Below, piece after piece: positions 39,720 to 47,759 of a stretch of DNA of 64,000 nt. Both the position numbers and the translations under genes were made by a program. Source of the stretch: Streptomyces sp. RB17 (GTDB lineage Bacteria; Actinomycetota; Actinomycetes; Streptomycetales; Streptomycetaceae); the NCBI RefSeq assembly GCF_009604455.1, contig NZ_WEGL01000008.1, forward strand, positions 372,001 through 436,000. Reading direction: 5' to 3'. Position 1 is the first letter of the stretch; every line of letters begins with the position of its first letter. The notes under the pieces are model-generated. The model saw nothing but the letters and a program-made list of their open reading frames with translations, was not told where the DNA came from and made no database searches.

Positions 39720-41135
39720 ATGGGCGAGGACACCAGGTGCGAGGCGGTGCGGAGCAGGGACGGGCGGTTCGACGGCGTGTTCTTCTTCGCCGTCGAGACC
39801 ACCGGTATCTACTGCCGGCCCAGCTGCCCCGCGGTGACGCCGAAGCGGCACAACGTGCGGTTCTTCGCGACGGCCGCCGCCGCGCAGGGGGCCGGGTTCC
39901 GGGCCTGCCGGCGGTGCCGGCCGGACGCCGTGCCGGGGTCGGCGGAGTGGAACGTGCGGGCGGACGTCGTCGGGCGGGCCATGCGGCTGATCGCCGACGG
40001 CGTCGTGGACCGCGACGGCGTCGCCGGACTCGCCGCGCGGCTCGGCTACAGCGCGCGGCAGGTCCAGCGGCAGCTCACCGCGGAACTCGGCGCCGGGCCG
40101 GTGGCGCTCGCCCGGGCCCAGCGGGCCCACACCGCGCGGGTGCTGCTGCAGACCACCGAGCTCCCGGTCACCGAGATCGCGTTCGCGTCCGGGTTCGCCA
40201 GCGTGCGGCAGTTCAACGACACCGTCCGGGAGGTGTACGCCTCGACGCCCACCGAGCTGCGGGCTGCCGCCCCCGGTGGCCGGGGCGCCTCCCGGGGCAG
40301 GGGTGTCCGCAGGGCCGCGCCCGGCGCCGGGATCCCGCTGCGGCTCGCCTACCGCGGGCCCTACCAGGCCGCCGCCGTCTTCGACCAGCTCGCGGCGGAG
40401 GCGGTAACCGGTGTCGAGGAGGTTTCCGGCGCGCCGGGCGGCCGTACCTACCGGCGCACGCTGCGGCTCCCGTACGGCACCGGGATCGTCGCCGTCGAGG
40501 AGCGCACCCGGGCGCCGAGGAGCGGTACCGGCACGCGTCCGGGCGGCTGGCTCGACGCGCGGCTGCACCTCACCGACCCCCGGGATCTCACCACCGCGGT
40601 GCAGCGGCTGCGCCGCCTGTTCGACCTCGACGCCGACCCGTACGCCGTCGACGAGCGGCTCGGCGCCGATCCGCGGCTCGGCCCGCTGGTCGCCGCCCGG
40701 CCCGGGCTGCGCTCGCCCGGCGCCGTGGACCCGGCGGAGGCCGCCGTACGCGCCCTGGTCGGGAGGGACAGCGCCCAGGAGCTGGTGCGGCGGTACGGCA
40801 AGGTGCTCGACGCGCCCTGCGGCAGCCTCACCCGTCTCTTCCCCGAGCCGGCCGTCCTCGCCGAGGCCGAGCCGGACGGGCCGCTGGGGGCACTGGCCGC
40901 CGCCCTCGCCGACGGCACCGTACGACTGGACCCGGGCGCCGACCGGGAGGACGCGCAGGAGGCCCTGCTCGCCCTGCCCGGGCTGGACCCGGCCACCGTC
41001 GCCGCCGTACGCGTGCGCGCCCTCGGCGATCCGGACGTCGCCCCTCCGGGGGTGGAGGTGCCCGACGACTGGCGGCCGTGGCGCTCGTACGCCGTCCGGC
41101 ATCTGCGTGTGGCAGGGGAGTGGAACGACCGATGA
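39720..41135 (+). CDS. AdaA-AlkA fusion: methylphosphotriester-sensing activator and 3-methyladenine glycosylase
   Basis: A 471-residue bifunctional protein of the DNA alkylation response. The N-terminal zinc domain has Cys32, Cys36, Cys63 and Cys66 (YCRPSC, FRACRRC), spaced exactly as in E. coli Ada; Cys32 corresponds to the methyl acceptor. An AraC-type helix-turn-helix follows (about 80-180: LAARLGYSARQVQRQL, VTEIAFASGFASVRQFND). The C-terminal AlkA-like glycosylase (about 200-471) has a hairpin region ALPGLDPATVAAVRVRALGD and the likely catalytic Asp in GDPDVAPP, then WRPWRSYAVRHL. No ribosome binding site precedes the ATG at 39720 (or GTG at 39717). It is coupled to ogt by an ATGA overlap. 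Confidence 0.94.
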   Translation: MGEDTRCEAVRSRDGRFDGVFFFAVETTGIYCRPSCPAVTPKRHNVRFFATAAAAQGAGFRACRRCRPDAVPGSAEWNVRADVVGRAMRLIADGVVDRDGVAGLAARLGYSARQVQRQLTAELGAGPVALARAQRAHTARVLLQTTELPVTEIAFASGFASVRQFNDTVREVYASTPTELRAAAPGGRGASRGRGVRRAAPGAGIPLRLAYRGPYQAAAVFDQLAAEAVTGVEEVSGAPGGRTYRRTLRLPYGTGIVAVEERTRAPRSGTGTRPGGWLDARLHLTDPRDLTTAVQRLRRLFDLDADPYAVDERLGADPRLGPLVAARPGLRSPGAVDPAEAAVRALVGRDSAQELVRRYGKVLDAPCGSLTRLFPEPAVLAEAEPDGPLGALAAALADGTVRLDPGADREDAQEALLALPGLDPATVAAVRVRALGDPDVAPPGVEVPDDWRPWRSYAVRHLRVAGEWNDR

Positions 41136-41632
41136 CAACCGTTTACTGGACCGAACTCGACGCACCCGTGGGCCGGTTGCTGCTCACCGCCGACACCGGC
41201 GGGGCGCTCACCTCGCTGTCCGTGCCCGGGCAGCAGGGCGGGCGGAGTGTGCAGAGCGTGCGGGACGGCGGGCGGCACGACAGCGGGCCGTTCCGGGCCG
41301 CGGCGGACCAGCTCGCCGCCTACTTCGCCGGTGAACTCAAGGAATTCCAGCTGGAGTTGAGTCCGTGCGGCACCGAGTTCCGGCAGCGGGTGTGGACCGC
41401 GCTGGACGAGGTGCCGTACGGCGCCACCGTCACCTACGGGGAGATCGCCGCGCGGATCGGCGCGTCCCGCGCGGCGGTGCGCGCCGTCGGCCGCGCGATC
41501 GGCGCCAACCCCCTGCTGATCGTGCGCCCGTGCCACCGGGTCATCGGCGCGGACGGATCGATGACCGGGTATGCGGGCGGAGTCGAACGCAAGGTGTGGC
41601 TGCTGACCCTGGAGGGCGCGCTCACCGATTAG
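41132..41632 (+). CDS. ogt: Methylated-DNA--protein-cysteine methyltransferase
   Basis: A 166-residue suicide enzyme that removes O6-alkyl groups from guanine. The active site is Cys134 in PCHRV, preceded by the DNA-binding helix-turn-helix YGEIAARIGASRAAVRAVGR and the Asn hinge GANPLLIVRPCHR. It begins VYWTELDAPVGRLLLTA, as normal Ogt/MGMT proteins do. The ATG overlaps the stop of the AdaA-AlkA gene (ATGA), so the two are translated together. The 3' end overlaps the convergent oxidoreductase gene by a few bases. Confidence 0.96.
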   Translation: MTTVYWTELDAPVGRLLLTADTGGALTSLSVPGQQGGRSVQSVRDGGRHDSGPFRAAADQLAAYFAGELKEFQLELSPCGTEFRQRVWTALDEVPYGATVTYGEIAARIGASRAAVRAVGRAIGANPLLIVRPCHRVIGADGSMTGYAGGVERKVWLLTLEGALTD

Positions 41633-42042
41633 GTCTCTGACGGGCCGGACGTGGCCTGGGCGGTCTCCGGCCGGTCCTCCTCCAGGCCCCAGCTGTGCAC
41701 CCTGTGGGGGCGGATGCGGATGACCTCCTCGCTGAAGTGTGGGCCCAAGTCATGTGGGCCGACGAGGAGTTCGGCCTCGCCGCGGATGTCGACCCCGCGC
41801 ACCCGCCAGGGCCGTACGCTCGCGATGTCGTCCACGACCAGCGCGACCTTCGGGTTGTGCCGGAGATTGCGCAACTTCTTCGTCGTCCCCATCGCGTAGC
41901 CGCCGACCAGGATCGAGCCGTCGTCCTGGACGAAGAAGCCCACGGGGTTCGCCTGCGGCCGGCCGCGCGGGTCGACCGTGGCCATGCGGCCCAGCCGCTG
42001 CGACGCCAGATACGCGCGCTCCGCCTCGCTGAATTCGGTCAT
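41629..42042 (-). CDS. PPOX-class F420/FMN-dependent oxidoreductase
   Basis: A 137-residue split-barrel protein of the PPOX-class F420-dependent family: FSEAERAYLASQRLGRMATV, PRGRPQANPVGFFVQDDGSI, LVGGYAMGTTKKLRNLRHNP, KVALVVDDIASVRPWRVRGV and DIRGEAEL. Members bind F420 or FMN and reduce small molecules; physiological substrates are mostly unknown. The ATG at 42042 has no ribosome binding site but overlaps (ATGA) the stop of a short Met-rich frame at 42039-42173, so it may be translated by coupling or from a leaderless mRNA. Confidence 0.9.
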   Translation of the reverse strand: MTEFSEAERAYLASQRLGRMATVDPRGRPQANPVGFFVQDDGSILVGGYAMGTTKKLRNLRHNPKVALVVDDIASVRPWRVRGVDIRGEAELLVGPHDLGPHFSEEVIRIRPHRVHSWGLEEDRPETAQATSGPSET

Positions 42043-42173
42043 GACGGCAGCCAAGCGAACCGGCCCGCCCCGCACAGCGGCTCCGGGGCCCAGGTCTTGG
42101 AGGGCCAGGCCTCGGGGGCGCGTGGGGCACCTCCCGGGCCCTCCATGCCCTCCATGCCCGCCATGCCCTTCAT
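42039..42173 (-). CDS. Possible 44-residue Met/Gly-rich leader ORF coupled to the F420/FMN oxidoreductase
   Basis: The frame MKGMAGMEGMEGPGGAPRAP, EAWPSKTWAPEPLCGAGRFA, WLPS ends with a stop that overlaps the oxidoreductase ATG as ATGA. That downstream ATG has no ribosome binding site, which favours coupling. The Met-rich start comes from four copies of a 9-bp repeat (42139-42174), so several ATGs are available 9 bases apart. AGGG lies just ahead of the first. Coding status is uncertain. Confidence 0.3.
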   Translation of the reverse strand: MKGMAGMEGMEGPGGAPRAPEAWPSKTWAPEPLCGAGRFAWLPS

Positions 42174-42174
42174 G
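42139..42174. repeat. Four 9-bp tandem repeats (CCCTCCATG type)
   Basis: CCCTCCATG, CCCTCCATG, CCCGCCATG and CCCTTCATG follow each other. On the minus strand each unit contains an ATG in the same frame as the short ORF that overlaps the oxidoreductase start. Confidence 0.75.
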
Positions 42175-42317
42175 CCCTGGAGAGGACAGGGCCCGGGGCC
42201 GCCGGGCCACGCCCGGTTGCGCCGAGCGGGTGGACCGGCGTCGCGGGTGCGGTGGCGGGGCCCGGCCCTGTGACACGGTCTGCTCCGACGGGTGACGGGG
42301 AAAGGGCGGTTGCGGAG

Positions 42318-43508
42318 ATGGCCGGTGCCGGACGGATCCTCGCGGTGCTGCTGGTGGCGATGCTGCCGGGCACGACGGTGCCGGCCGTGGCGGAGCCCGC
42401 GCCGCCGCCGTCCTGGACGGGCAGCTGGGAGACCGCGCCGTCGGGAACCGCTTCCGCACTGCCCGGCGCCGCGATCCGCAACGTCGTCCACCTCAGCGTC
42501 GGCGGTACGGCCCTGCGCATCCGGCTCGGCAACCGGTTCGGCACCGCGCCCCTGCGGCTCGGCGCGGTCACCGTCGCGCTGCGTCGGGGGGCCGGCCCGG
42601 ACGCGGTGCCCGGCACCCTGCGCACCGCCACCTTCCACGGCTCTCCCACGGTCACCGTCCCGCCCGGCCAGGACACGGTCACCGACCCGCTGCCGCTGCC
42701 CGTCCCGGCCACCACCGACCTCCTCGTCACCGTGTACACCCCCGACGACAGCGGCCCCGCCACCTACCACCAGACCGCCCTGCAGACCAGCTACGTCGCC
42801 CCGGACGGCGCGGGCCGGGCCGCCGACGAGGACGGCGCGGCCTACACCACCACCGTCAGCCGCTGGTACTACGTCACCGGCGTCGACGTGCTCGGCGCCG
42901 CCGCGGGCAGCATCGTCGCGTTCGGCGACTCCCTCACCGACGGAAACGGTTCCACCCCCGACACCAACCACCGCTGGCCCGACCGGCTCGCCGAACAGGT
43001 CCTCGCCGACCGGCTCGGCGTCCTCAACGCCGGAATCTCCGGTAACCGTCTTCTACGCGACGGCACCGGACCGAGCGCCCTCGCCCGCCTGGACACCGAC
43101 GCCCTGGACCGGGCCGGGGTACGGGTCCTGGTCGTGCTGGAGGGCATCAACGACATCAAGGGCACACCGACGGCCGCCGACGTCACCGCGTACGCCGACG
43201 CCTACCGCACCCTCGTCGCCCGCGCCCACGCCCGGGGCGTCCGGGTCGTCGGCGTCACCCTCACCCCGTACCGGGGCTTTTCCGCCTACACGGACGCCCG
43301 CGAGGCGGTACGGCAGCAGGTGAACTCCTTCATCCGCACCGGCGGCGCCTTCGACGCGGTCGCCGACGCCGACGCCGCCCTCCGCGACCCCGCCGACCCC
43401 ACCCGCCTCCTCCCCGCCTACGACCCCGGCGACCACCTGCACTTCAACGACACCGGCATGGCCGTGGTGGCCGGGGAGGTACGCCAGGCCCTCGGCGCGG
43501 TTCCGTGA
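42318..43508 (+). CDS. Exported SGNH/GDSL-family esterase
   Basis: A 396-residue exported hydrolase. A signal peptide (AGRILAVLLVAMLPGTTVPA, cleaved near AVAEPA) precedes a beta-rich N-terminal region (about 30-195) and an SGNH domain: FGDSLTDG with the nucleophile Ser near residue 204, GISGNRLL (block II Gly), VLEGINDI (block III, with Glu where GxND is usual) and DHLHFNDTGM with the catalytic Asp/His pair. The same layout is seen in Streptomyces GDSL lipases and acetylesterases. ATG at 42318 gives a clean signal peptide; GGAG directly abuts it and a better-spaced GGGAAAGGG is further upstream, so the start is moderately sure. Ester substrate unknown. Confidence 0.9.
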   Translation: MAGAGRILAVLLVAMLPGTTVPAVAEPAPPPSWTGSWETAPSGTASALPGAAIRNVVHLSVGGTALRIRLGNRFGTAPLRLGAVTVALRRGAGPDAVPGTLRTATFHGSPTVTVPPGQDTVTDPLPLPVPATTDLLVTVYTPDDSGPATYHQTALQTSYVAPDGAGRAADEDGAAYTTTVSRWYYVTGVDVLGAAAGSIVAFGDSLTDGNGSTPDTNHRWPDRLAEQVLADRLGVLNAGISGNRLLRDGTGPSALARLDTDALDRAGVRVLVVLEGINDIKGTPTAADVTAYADAYRTLVARAHARGVRVVGVTLTPYRGFSAYTDAREAVRQQVNSFIRTGGAFDAVADADAALRDPADPTRLLPAYDPGDHLHFNDTGMAVVAGEVRQALGAVP

Positions 43509-43604
43509 GGCCGGACGGTGCCGGGGGTGTCCGGGAGCTGTGGTGCCGGGACTGTCGGGTGATGGCCGTACCGGGCTGTCCGGTGCCTGCTGTGCCGGCG
43601 CACC

Positions 43605-44087
43605 TCAGCCCCACAGCACCGCCCCCAGCCACGCCCCCGCGATCAGCAGGCAGGCGAAGAGTTCCGTCAGCACGCTGGAGCCGCCCGAGCGCATCGCCGT
43701 GCGGACGGCTGCCATCGCCTCGCCGTGTCCGCCCAGACGCAGCCGCTCGCACAGATAGATGCCGGCCACGAAGCCGGGCAGGGCGCCCAGCACCGGCAGC
43801 AGGACGAAGCCGAGGAACGCGCCGGCGCCCGCGTACACCGCCGTCCGCGGTGTGGCGCCGCTCTGGCGGAGCCGGCGTCGGGGCAGCGTCGTACGGACCG
43901 CCAGCGACAGCAGCAGCACCGCGCCGGCCCCCGTCAGCACCGCCCAGGCCAGTGGCTGCGGATCCGTCAGCGCCCACCACAGCACCGCGGCCCACACCAG
44001 CCACGACCCCGGCACCCCGGGCACCAGCACCCCGCACAGGCCGAGCGCGACGACCACACCGACCAGCAGGAGTTCCCACACTCCCAT
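43605..44087 (-). CDS. DUF456 family membrane protein
   Basis: A 160-residue integral membrane protein of the DUF456 family with four or five helices: LLLVGVVVALGLCGVLVPGV (Gly/Pro-rich first helix with PGVPGSWLVW), a second helix after DPQPLAW, then GAGAFLGFVLLPVLGALPGF and a final LLIAGAWLGAVLWG. The family has no established function. It is convergent with the GDSL esterase and lies downstream of the HTH regulator on the same strand, 58 bases away, so it may be cotranscribed with it. Confidence 0.9.
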   Translation of the reverse strand: MGVWELLLVGVVVALGLCGVLVPGVPGSWLVWAAVLWWALTDPQPLAWAVLTGAGAVLLLSLAVRTTLPRRRLRQSGATPRTAVYAGAGAFLGFVLLPVLGALPGFVAGIYLCERLRLGGHGEAMAAVRTAMRSGGSSVLTELFACLLIAGAWLGAVLWG

Positions 44088-44145
44088 CTGCCCAGAGTGC
44101 CGGACACGGCAGCCGACGGCAGGTGGGTCACGGGTCGGCCGAAGG

Positions 44146-45126
44146 CTACGCGCGCGTGACCCAGCCCCGCTCGTACGCGTGCCAGCCCAGCTGCAGCCGG
44201 GTCGTCACCCCGGCCAGCTCCATCAGCCGCCGCACCCGGCGCTGCACGGTCCGCAGGCCCAGGTCGAGCTGCTTGGCCACGCTCGCGTCGGTCAGCCCGG
44301 CCAGCAGCAGCGACAGCACCTCCAGATCGGTGGCGTCGGGGCCGTCCGGCTGCTCCTCGACCACCCCCGACGCCCCCAGCCGCAGCGGCAGCGCGTCCCG
44401 CCACACCGACTCGAACAGCCCGGCCAGCAGCTCCAGCAGCCCACTGGCGTGCACCACCAGCGCGGCCGGCTCCGCCGTGCGCGAGGTCAGCGGCACCATC
44501 GCCAGCGAACGGTCGGCGATCACCAGCTTCGTCGGCACCCGGTCCACCGCCCGTACCTGCTCGTCCCGGCCGAGCGCCGCCGTCAGCTCGGTCAGCCCGT
44601 GCGGCGGCTCCAGCACCGCGCGCTCCACCACCACCCGGTAGCGCACCCCGCGCCCTGCCGCCTGCGCCTCCGCCTCGTTCTCCACGCCGGGGACGACCAC
44701 CGGATTGCCGGTCACCAGGGCGCACACCTCCTCGGCCGCCCCCAGCTGCAGCTGCAGAAACCGCTGGGCCACCGCCGAGGCACCGGTCACCACCTCCACC
44801 AGGTCGTGCACCGCGGGCTCGGCCGCCGCCGCACGGTACTCCTCCGCGAGCAGCGCCGCCGCCAGCTCCGCCTGCTCCAGCTCGTGCCGCTGCTGGGTGA
44901 GCAGCGCGCCCAGCGCGACCCCGGGCGGGGCCGCCACCCAGCGGCCCGGCCGGGCCGGGGACTGCGCGGCGAGTCCCCGCCGCTCCAGCCGGCGCAGCGC
45001 CCGTTCGGCGTCCATCTCGGACAGCGTCAGGCGCCGCGCCAGATCCGTCACGTCGGCCGCGCCCACGGACACCAGCGCGCGGTACGCCGCCTCGTGCGTG
45101 TCGTCCAGCCCTATCGCCGCCAGCAT
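44146..45126 (-). CDS. Two-HTH transcriptional regulator (TrmB-like N-terminus, LuxR-type C-terminus)
   Basis: A 326-residue regulator. Residues 5-65 form a TrmB/MarR-like winged helix (THEAAYRALVSVGAADVTDL, ARRLTLSEMDAERALRRLER). The middle is a long helical region followed by a PLD-like ligand domain (VRYRVVVERAVLEPP, KLVIADRSLAMVPL). The C-terminus is a LuxR-type helix-turn-helix (LEVLSLLLAGLTDASVAKQL, LGLRTVQRRVRRLMELAGV). This double-HTH type is expanded in Streptomyces; targets are mostly unknown. ATG at 45126 has GGGAGGG ten bases ahead. The 482-base gap to the PP2C-like gene (45127-45608) has no clear gene. Confidence 0.88.
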   Translation of the reverse strand: MLAAIGLDDTHEAAYRALVSVGAADVTDLARRLTLSEMDAERALRRLERRGLAAQSPARPGRWVAAPPGVALGALLTQQRHELEQAELAAALLAEEYRAAAAEPAVHDLVEVVTGASAVAQRFLQLQLGAAEEVCALVTGNPVVVPGVENEAEAQAAGRGVRYRVVVERAVLEPPHGLTELTAALGRDEQVRAVDRVPTKLVIADRSLAMVPLTSRTAEPAALVVHASGLLELLAGLFESVWRDALPLRLGASGVVEEQPDGPDATDLEVLSLLLAGLTDASVAKQLDLGLRTVQRRVRRLMELAGVTTRLQLGWHAYERGWVTRA

Positions 45127-45608
45127 CGGCTCACGTCCCTCCCCTGGAACCGGCCCGGAAGCCAGGCCCGGGAATCCGCCACGGCGGGCCCGGCCTGGCG
45201 GAAACAGGCCACGGCGCAAACCCGCCGCGGAACATCATCGCCGTACCGGAGGCGGGTCTGCCAAGGTGGCAGCACCACAGGATGCGGGCGGTGCTCTCGA
45301 TTCACAGCCGTGTCCCAGGAAACCAAGCCACAATCCGGCCATCCGACCGGTGCCCCGTCAGGGTCCGGTCGCCCGGACCGTGGCCCGGGCCCGGACGTGT
45401 GCGAGCCATGCGAAGGGGATCCGGGGCCGGGTCACTCGGACGTCGCCGGGCGGTCCTCCCGTGGGGGGTGGGGCCGCCCGGCGGCCATCTGCCGCGTCCC
45501 GTACGGCTGTTCACCCCCTCACCCGACACGCCGTTCGACGCGGCCGGGTGTGCCCGATTTTCCCGATGCCCCGTTTTCATACGGCCCGTGCGGTGGACAA
45601 TCAGGGGC

Positions 45609-47732
45609 ATGAGCCAGCAGGGGGGAAGGCCCGCCCGTCCTGAGGACGACTGGTGGGGACAGCTGTACGACGACTCCGCCGAGGACACGGGACCCACAGC
45701 CGCGCCCGATTCCCTGGACGACCGCTTCGCCTCCGCGAAGTACACGGTGACGGACCTGCCGATCTCGCCACCGCCGCGCGAGGCCCGGCCACCGCGCCCT
45801 TCCGTCCCACCGCGCGAGGCGCCGCCACGCGGTCCGGCGCCGGGAAGGCGGTACGGCGACGCCGACGCACGGGGAGACGAAGACGGCGCGGGCCGGGGTG
45901 CCGGGCGCGTGGACAGGGGTGCCGGGGGCGCGGACGGAGGTCTGGGCGGCGCGGACGCAGGTGTCCGGGGTGTTGGGGGCTACCGCGGAGCGGAGTCCCG
46001 GGAGCCCACGCTGCCGACGCAACGCGCGCCCCAGGACTCCATGCTGCCGACGGAAGGCGCACCCCAGGAACCGGCCTCGACACCGCCGGAACCGCCCGTC
46101 CGACGACCACCCTCCGCCCCCTCCCCGCTCCTGCCGCCGCCGGCGTCCGACCGCCCGGCACCCGCATCGCTCCCCGAGCCGGCAGACCCGCACCCACCCA
46201 CCACGCCTCCGGAGCCACGGGCCCCGTCGGCACCCGCCGAGCCGTGCTCCGAGCCTTCGGTGCAGGACCTGCGGCCGCCTGTCGTGCCTGCCGACGGGCT
46301 GGATTCGCCGGCGCCTGCAGCCCCTGCCGAGCCGCAGGATCCGTCGCTGTTCGCCTCGCCCGCCGAGCCGTGCTCCGAGCCTTCGGTGCAGGATCTGTGG
46401 TCGCCTGTCGTGCCTGCCGACGGGCTGGATTCGCCGGCGCCTGCAGCCCCTGCCGAGCCGCAGGATCCGTCGCTGTTCGCCTCGCCCGTCGAGCCGTGCT
46501 CCGAGCCTTCGGTGCAGGATCTGTGGTCGCCTGTTGCCGACGGGCAGGTCGCATCGGCACCCGTAGCCCCTGCCGAGCCGCAGGATCCGCTGCTCTTCGC
46601 CCCGCACGCCGAGCCGCAGGACTCGGCCCTCCCCGCCTCGGCGCCGCCCCCGGCGGTCACCCCTCGGCCCGCCGAGCCGGCCCCGGACACCACGGCACCC
46701 CCGTCCCCCTCCGCACCCCCGCTCGCGGCCGCCGCACCCCCCTCCCTCTCCGCCATCGACTACGTCGGCTCCGGGCCGCCCACCTACGACCCCGAGCCCA
46801 CCGCGCTGCCGGCCGCCGATCCTGAGGGGCTGGAGGAGCTGGTCGCGGACACCGTGCTGGACGGTGCCCGGTACGGGGCCTGCACGCTGCGGGCCGTGTC
46901 GCTGCGCGGGGACTCGGCGCGCTACCGGGGTGAACCGCGCCGGGACGCGCTGCTCACCGCCCGGTTCGGGGCGGGGGAGCAGGCGCTGGTGCTCGTCGCG
47001 ATGGCGACCGGAGTGCGGGGCACGCCCGGCGCGCATCTGGCGGCGGCCGAGGCGTGCCGGTGGATCGGGCGGGCCGTGGGCCGCAGTCATCACCGGCTCG
47101 TGGAGGACATCCGGGCTGCCCGGCGCGGGGACCTGAAGTCGGGGCTGCACCGGCTGATGGACCGCAGCCTCGGCAAGCTCCGCGCGAGCGCCGCCGAACA
47201 GGGCATCGACCCGGAGGAGTACACGGCGAGCGTGCGCTGTCTGCTGATGCCCGCCGACCCCGACTGCCGTACGCGCGTGTTCTTCGGCGTCGGCGACGGT
47301 GGCCTGTTCCGGCTGCGGGACGGCGCGTGGCAGGACATCGAGCCGCAGGTGTCAACGGCCGACACCGCAGGAGGCTCGGTCGTCGGCTTCGGCTCGCCGC
47401 CGGCGAAAACGTTCGCCGAAACTCCTGAGGGCGACCGGCTCACCATGGACTTCGGGATCCCGACCCCGCCGAGTCCGTACGAACCGGCGCCCGAGCCGCC
47501 CCGCGAGCCGTTCCGGTTCCGTGCCTCGGTGGCCCGCCCGGGTGATGCCCTGGTGATGTGCACCGCGGGCCTGGCCGAACCGCTGCGTGGCGAGGCCGCC
47601 CTCTGCGCCTACCTGGCCCGTCGCTGGTCCGGCCGTACCCCGCCCGGGCTCGCCGCGTTCCTCGCCGACGCCCAGGTGCGGGTGAAGGGTTACGCCGACG
47701 ACCGTACGGTGGCGGGCGTGTGGGAGGCGTAA
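45609..47732 (+). CDS. PP2C-like phosphatase-domain protein with a long proline-rich repeat region
   Basis: A 707-residue protein. The first 390 or so residues are disordered and Pro/Ala/Glu-rich, including two full and one degenerate copies of a 42-residue unit (PAEPCSEPSVQDLWSPVVPA, then DGLDSPAPAAPAEPQDPSLF). Residues about 415-707 resemble a PP2C-type phosphatase fold: DTVLDGARYGACTLRAVSLR, LVLVAMATGVRGTPGAHLAA, VFFGVGDGGLFRLRDGAW and RPGDALVMCTAGLAEPLRGE. The usual DG..GG metal-binding aspartates are not evident (MATGVRGTPG stands where DGxGG is expected), so catalysis is doubtful. No transmembrane segment. A regulatory or scaffolding role is possible. Confidence 0.82.
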   Translation: MSQQGGRPARPEDDWWGQLYDDSAEDTGPTAAPDSLDDRFASAKYTVTDLPISPPPREARPPRPSVPPREAPPRGPAPGRRYGDADARGDEDGAGRGAGRVDRGAGGADGGLGGADAGVRGVGGYRGAESREPTLPTQRAPQDSMLPTEGAPQEPASTPPEPPVRRPPSAPSPLLPPPASDRPAPASLPEPADPHPPTTPPEPRAPSAPAEPCSEPSVQDLRPPVVPADGLDSPAPAAPAEPQDPSLFASPAEPCSEPSVQDLWSPVVPADGLDSPAPAAPAEPQDPSLFASPVEPCSEPSVQDLWSPVADGQVASAPVAPAEPQDPLLFAPHAEPQDSALPASAPPPAVTPRPAEPAPDTTAPPSPSAPPLAAAAPPSLSAIDYVGSGPPTYDPEPTALPAADPEGLEELVADTVLDGARYGACTLRAVSLRGDSARYRGEPRRDALLTARFGAGEQALVLVAMATGVRGTPGAHLAAAEACRWIGRAVGRSHHRLVEDIRAARRGDLKSGLHRLMDRSLGKLRASAAEQGIDPEEYTASVRCLLMPADPDCRTRVFFGVGDGGLFRLRDGAWQDIEPQVSTADTAGGSVVGFGSPPAKTFAETPEGDRLTMDFGIPTPPSPYEPAPEPPREPFRFRASVARPGDALVMCTAGLAEPLRGEAALCAYLARRWSGRTPPGLAAFLADAQVRVKGYADDRTVAGVWEA
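46233..46610. repeat. 126-bp in-frame tandem repeat (three units)
   Basis: Units begin at 46233, 46359 and 46485. The first two are nearly identical at DNA level, and the third keeps the first third and then diverges. Each encodes a 42-residue Pro-rich unit including the only cysteine of the region (PCSEPSVQDL). The near-identity suggests recent duplication. Confidence 0.88.
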
Positions 47733-47759
47733 CCGCTTTCCCTGTGACTCCATGGGTGC

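Noticed and set aside
45282..45608. N-terminal extension of the PP2C-like protein to 45282
   Set aside because: The extra 109 residues are low complexity and cross what should be the promoter region; ATG at 45609 starts a sensible protein.
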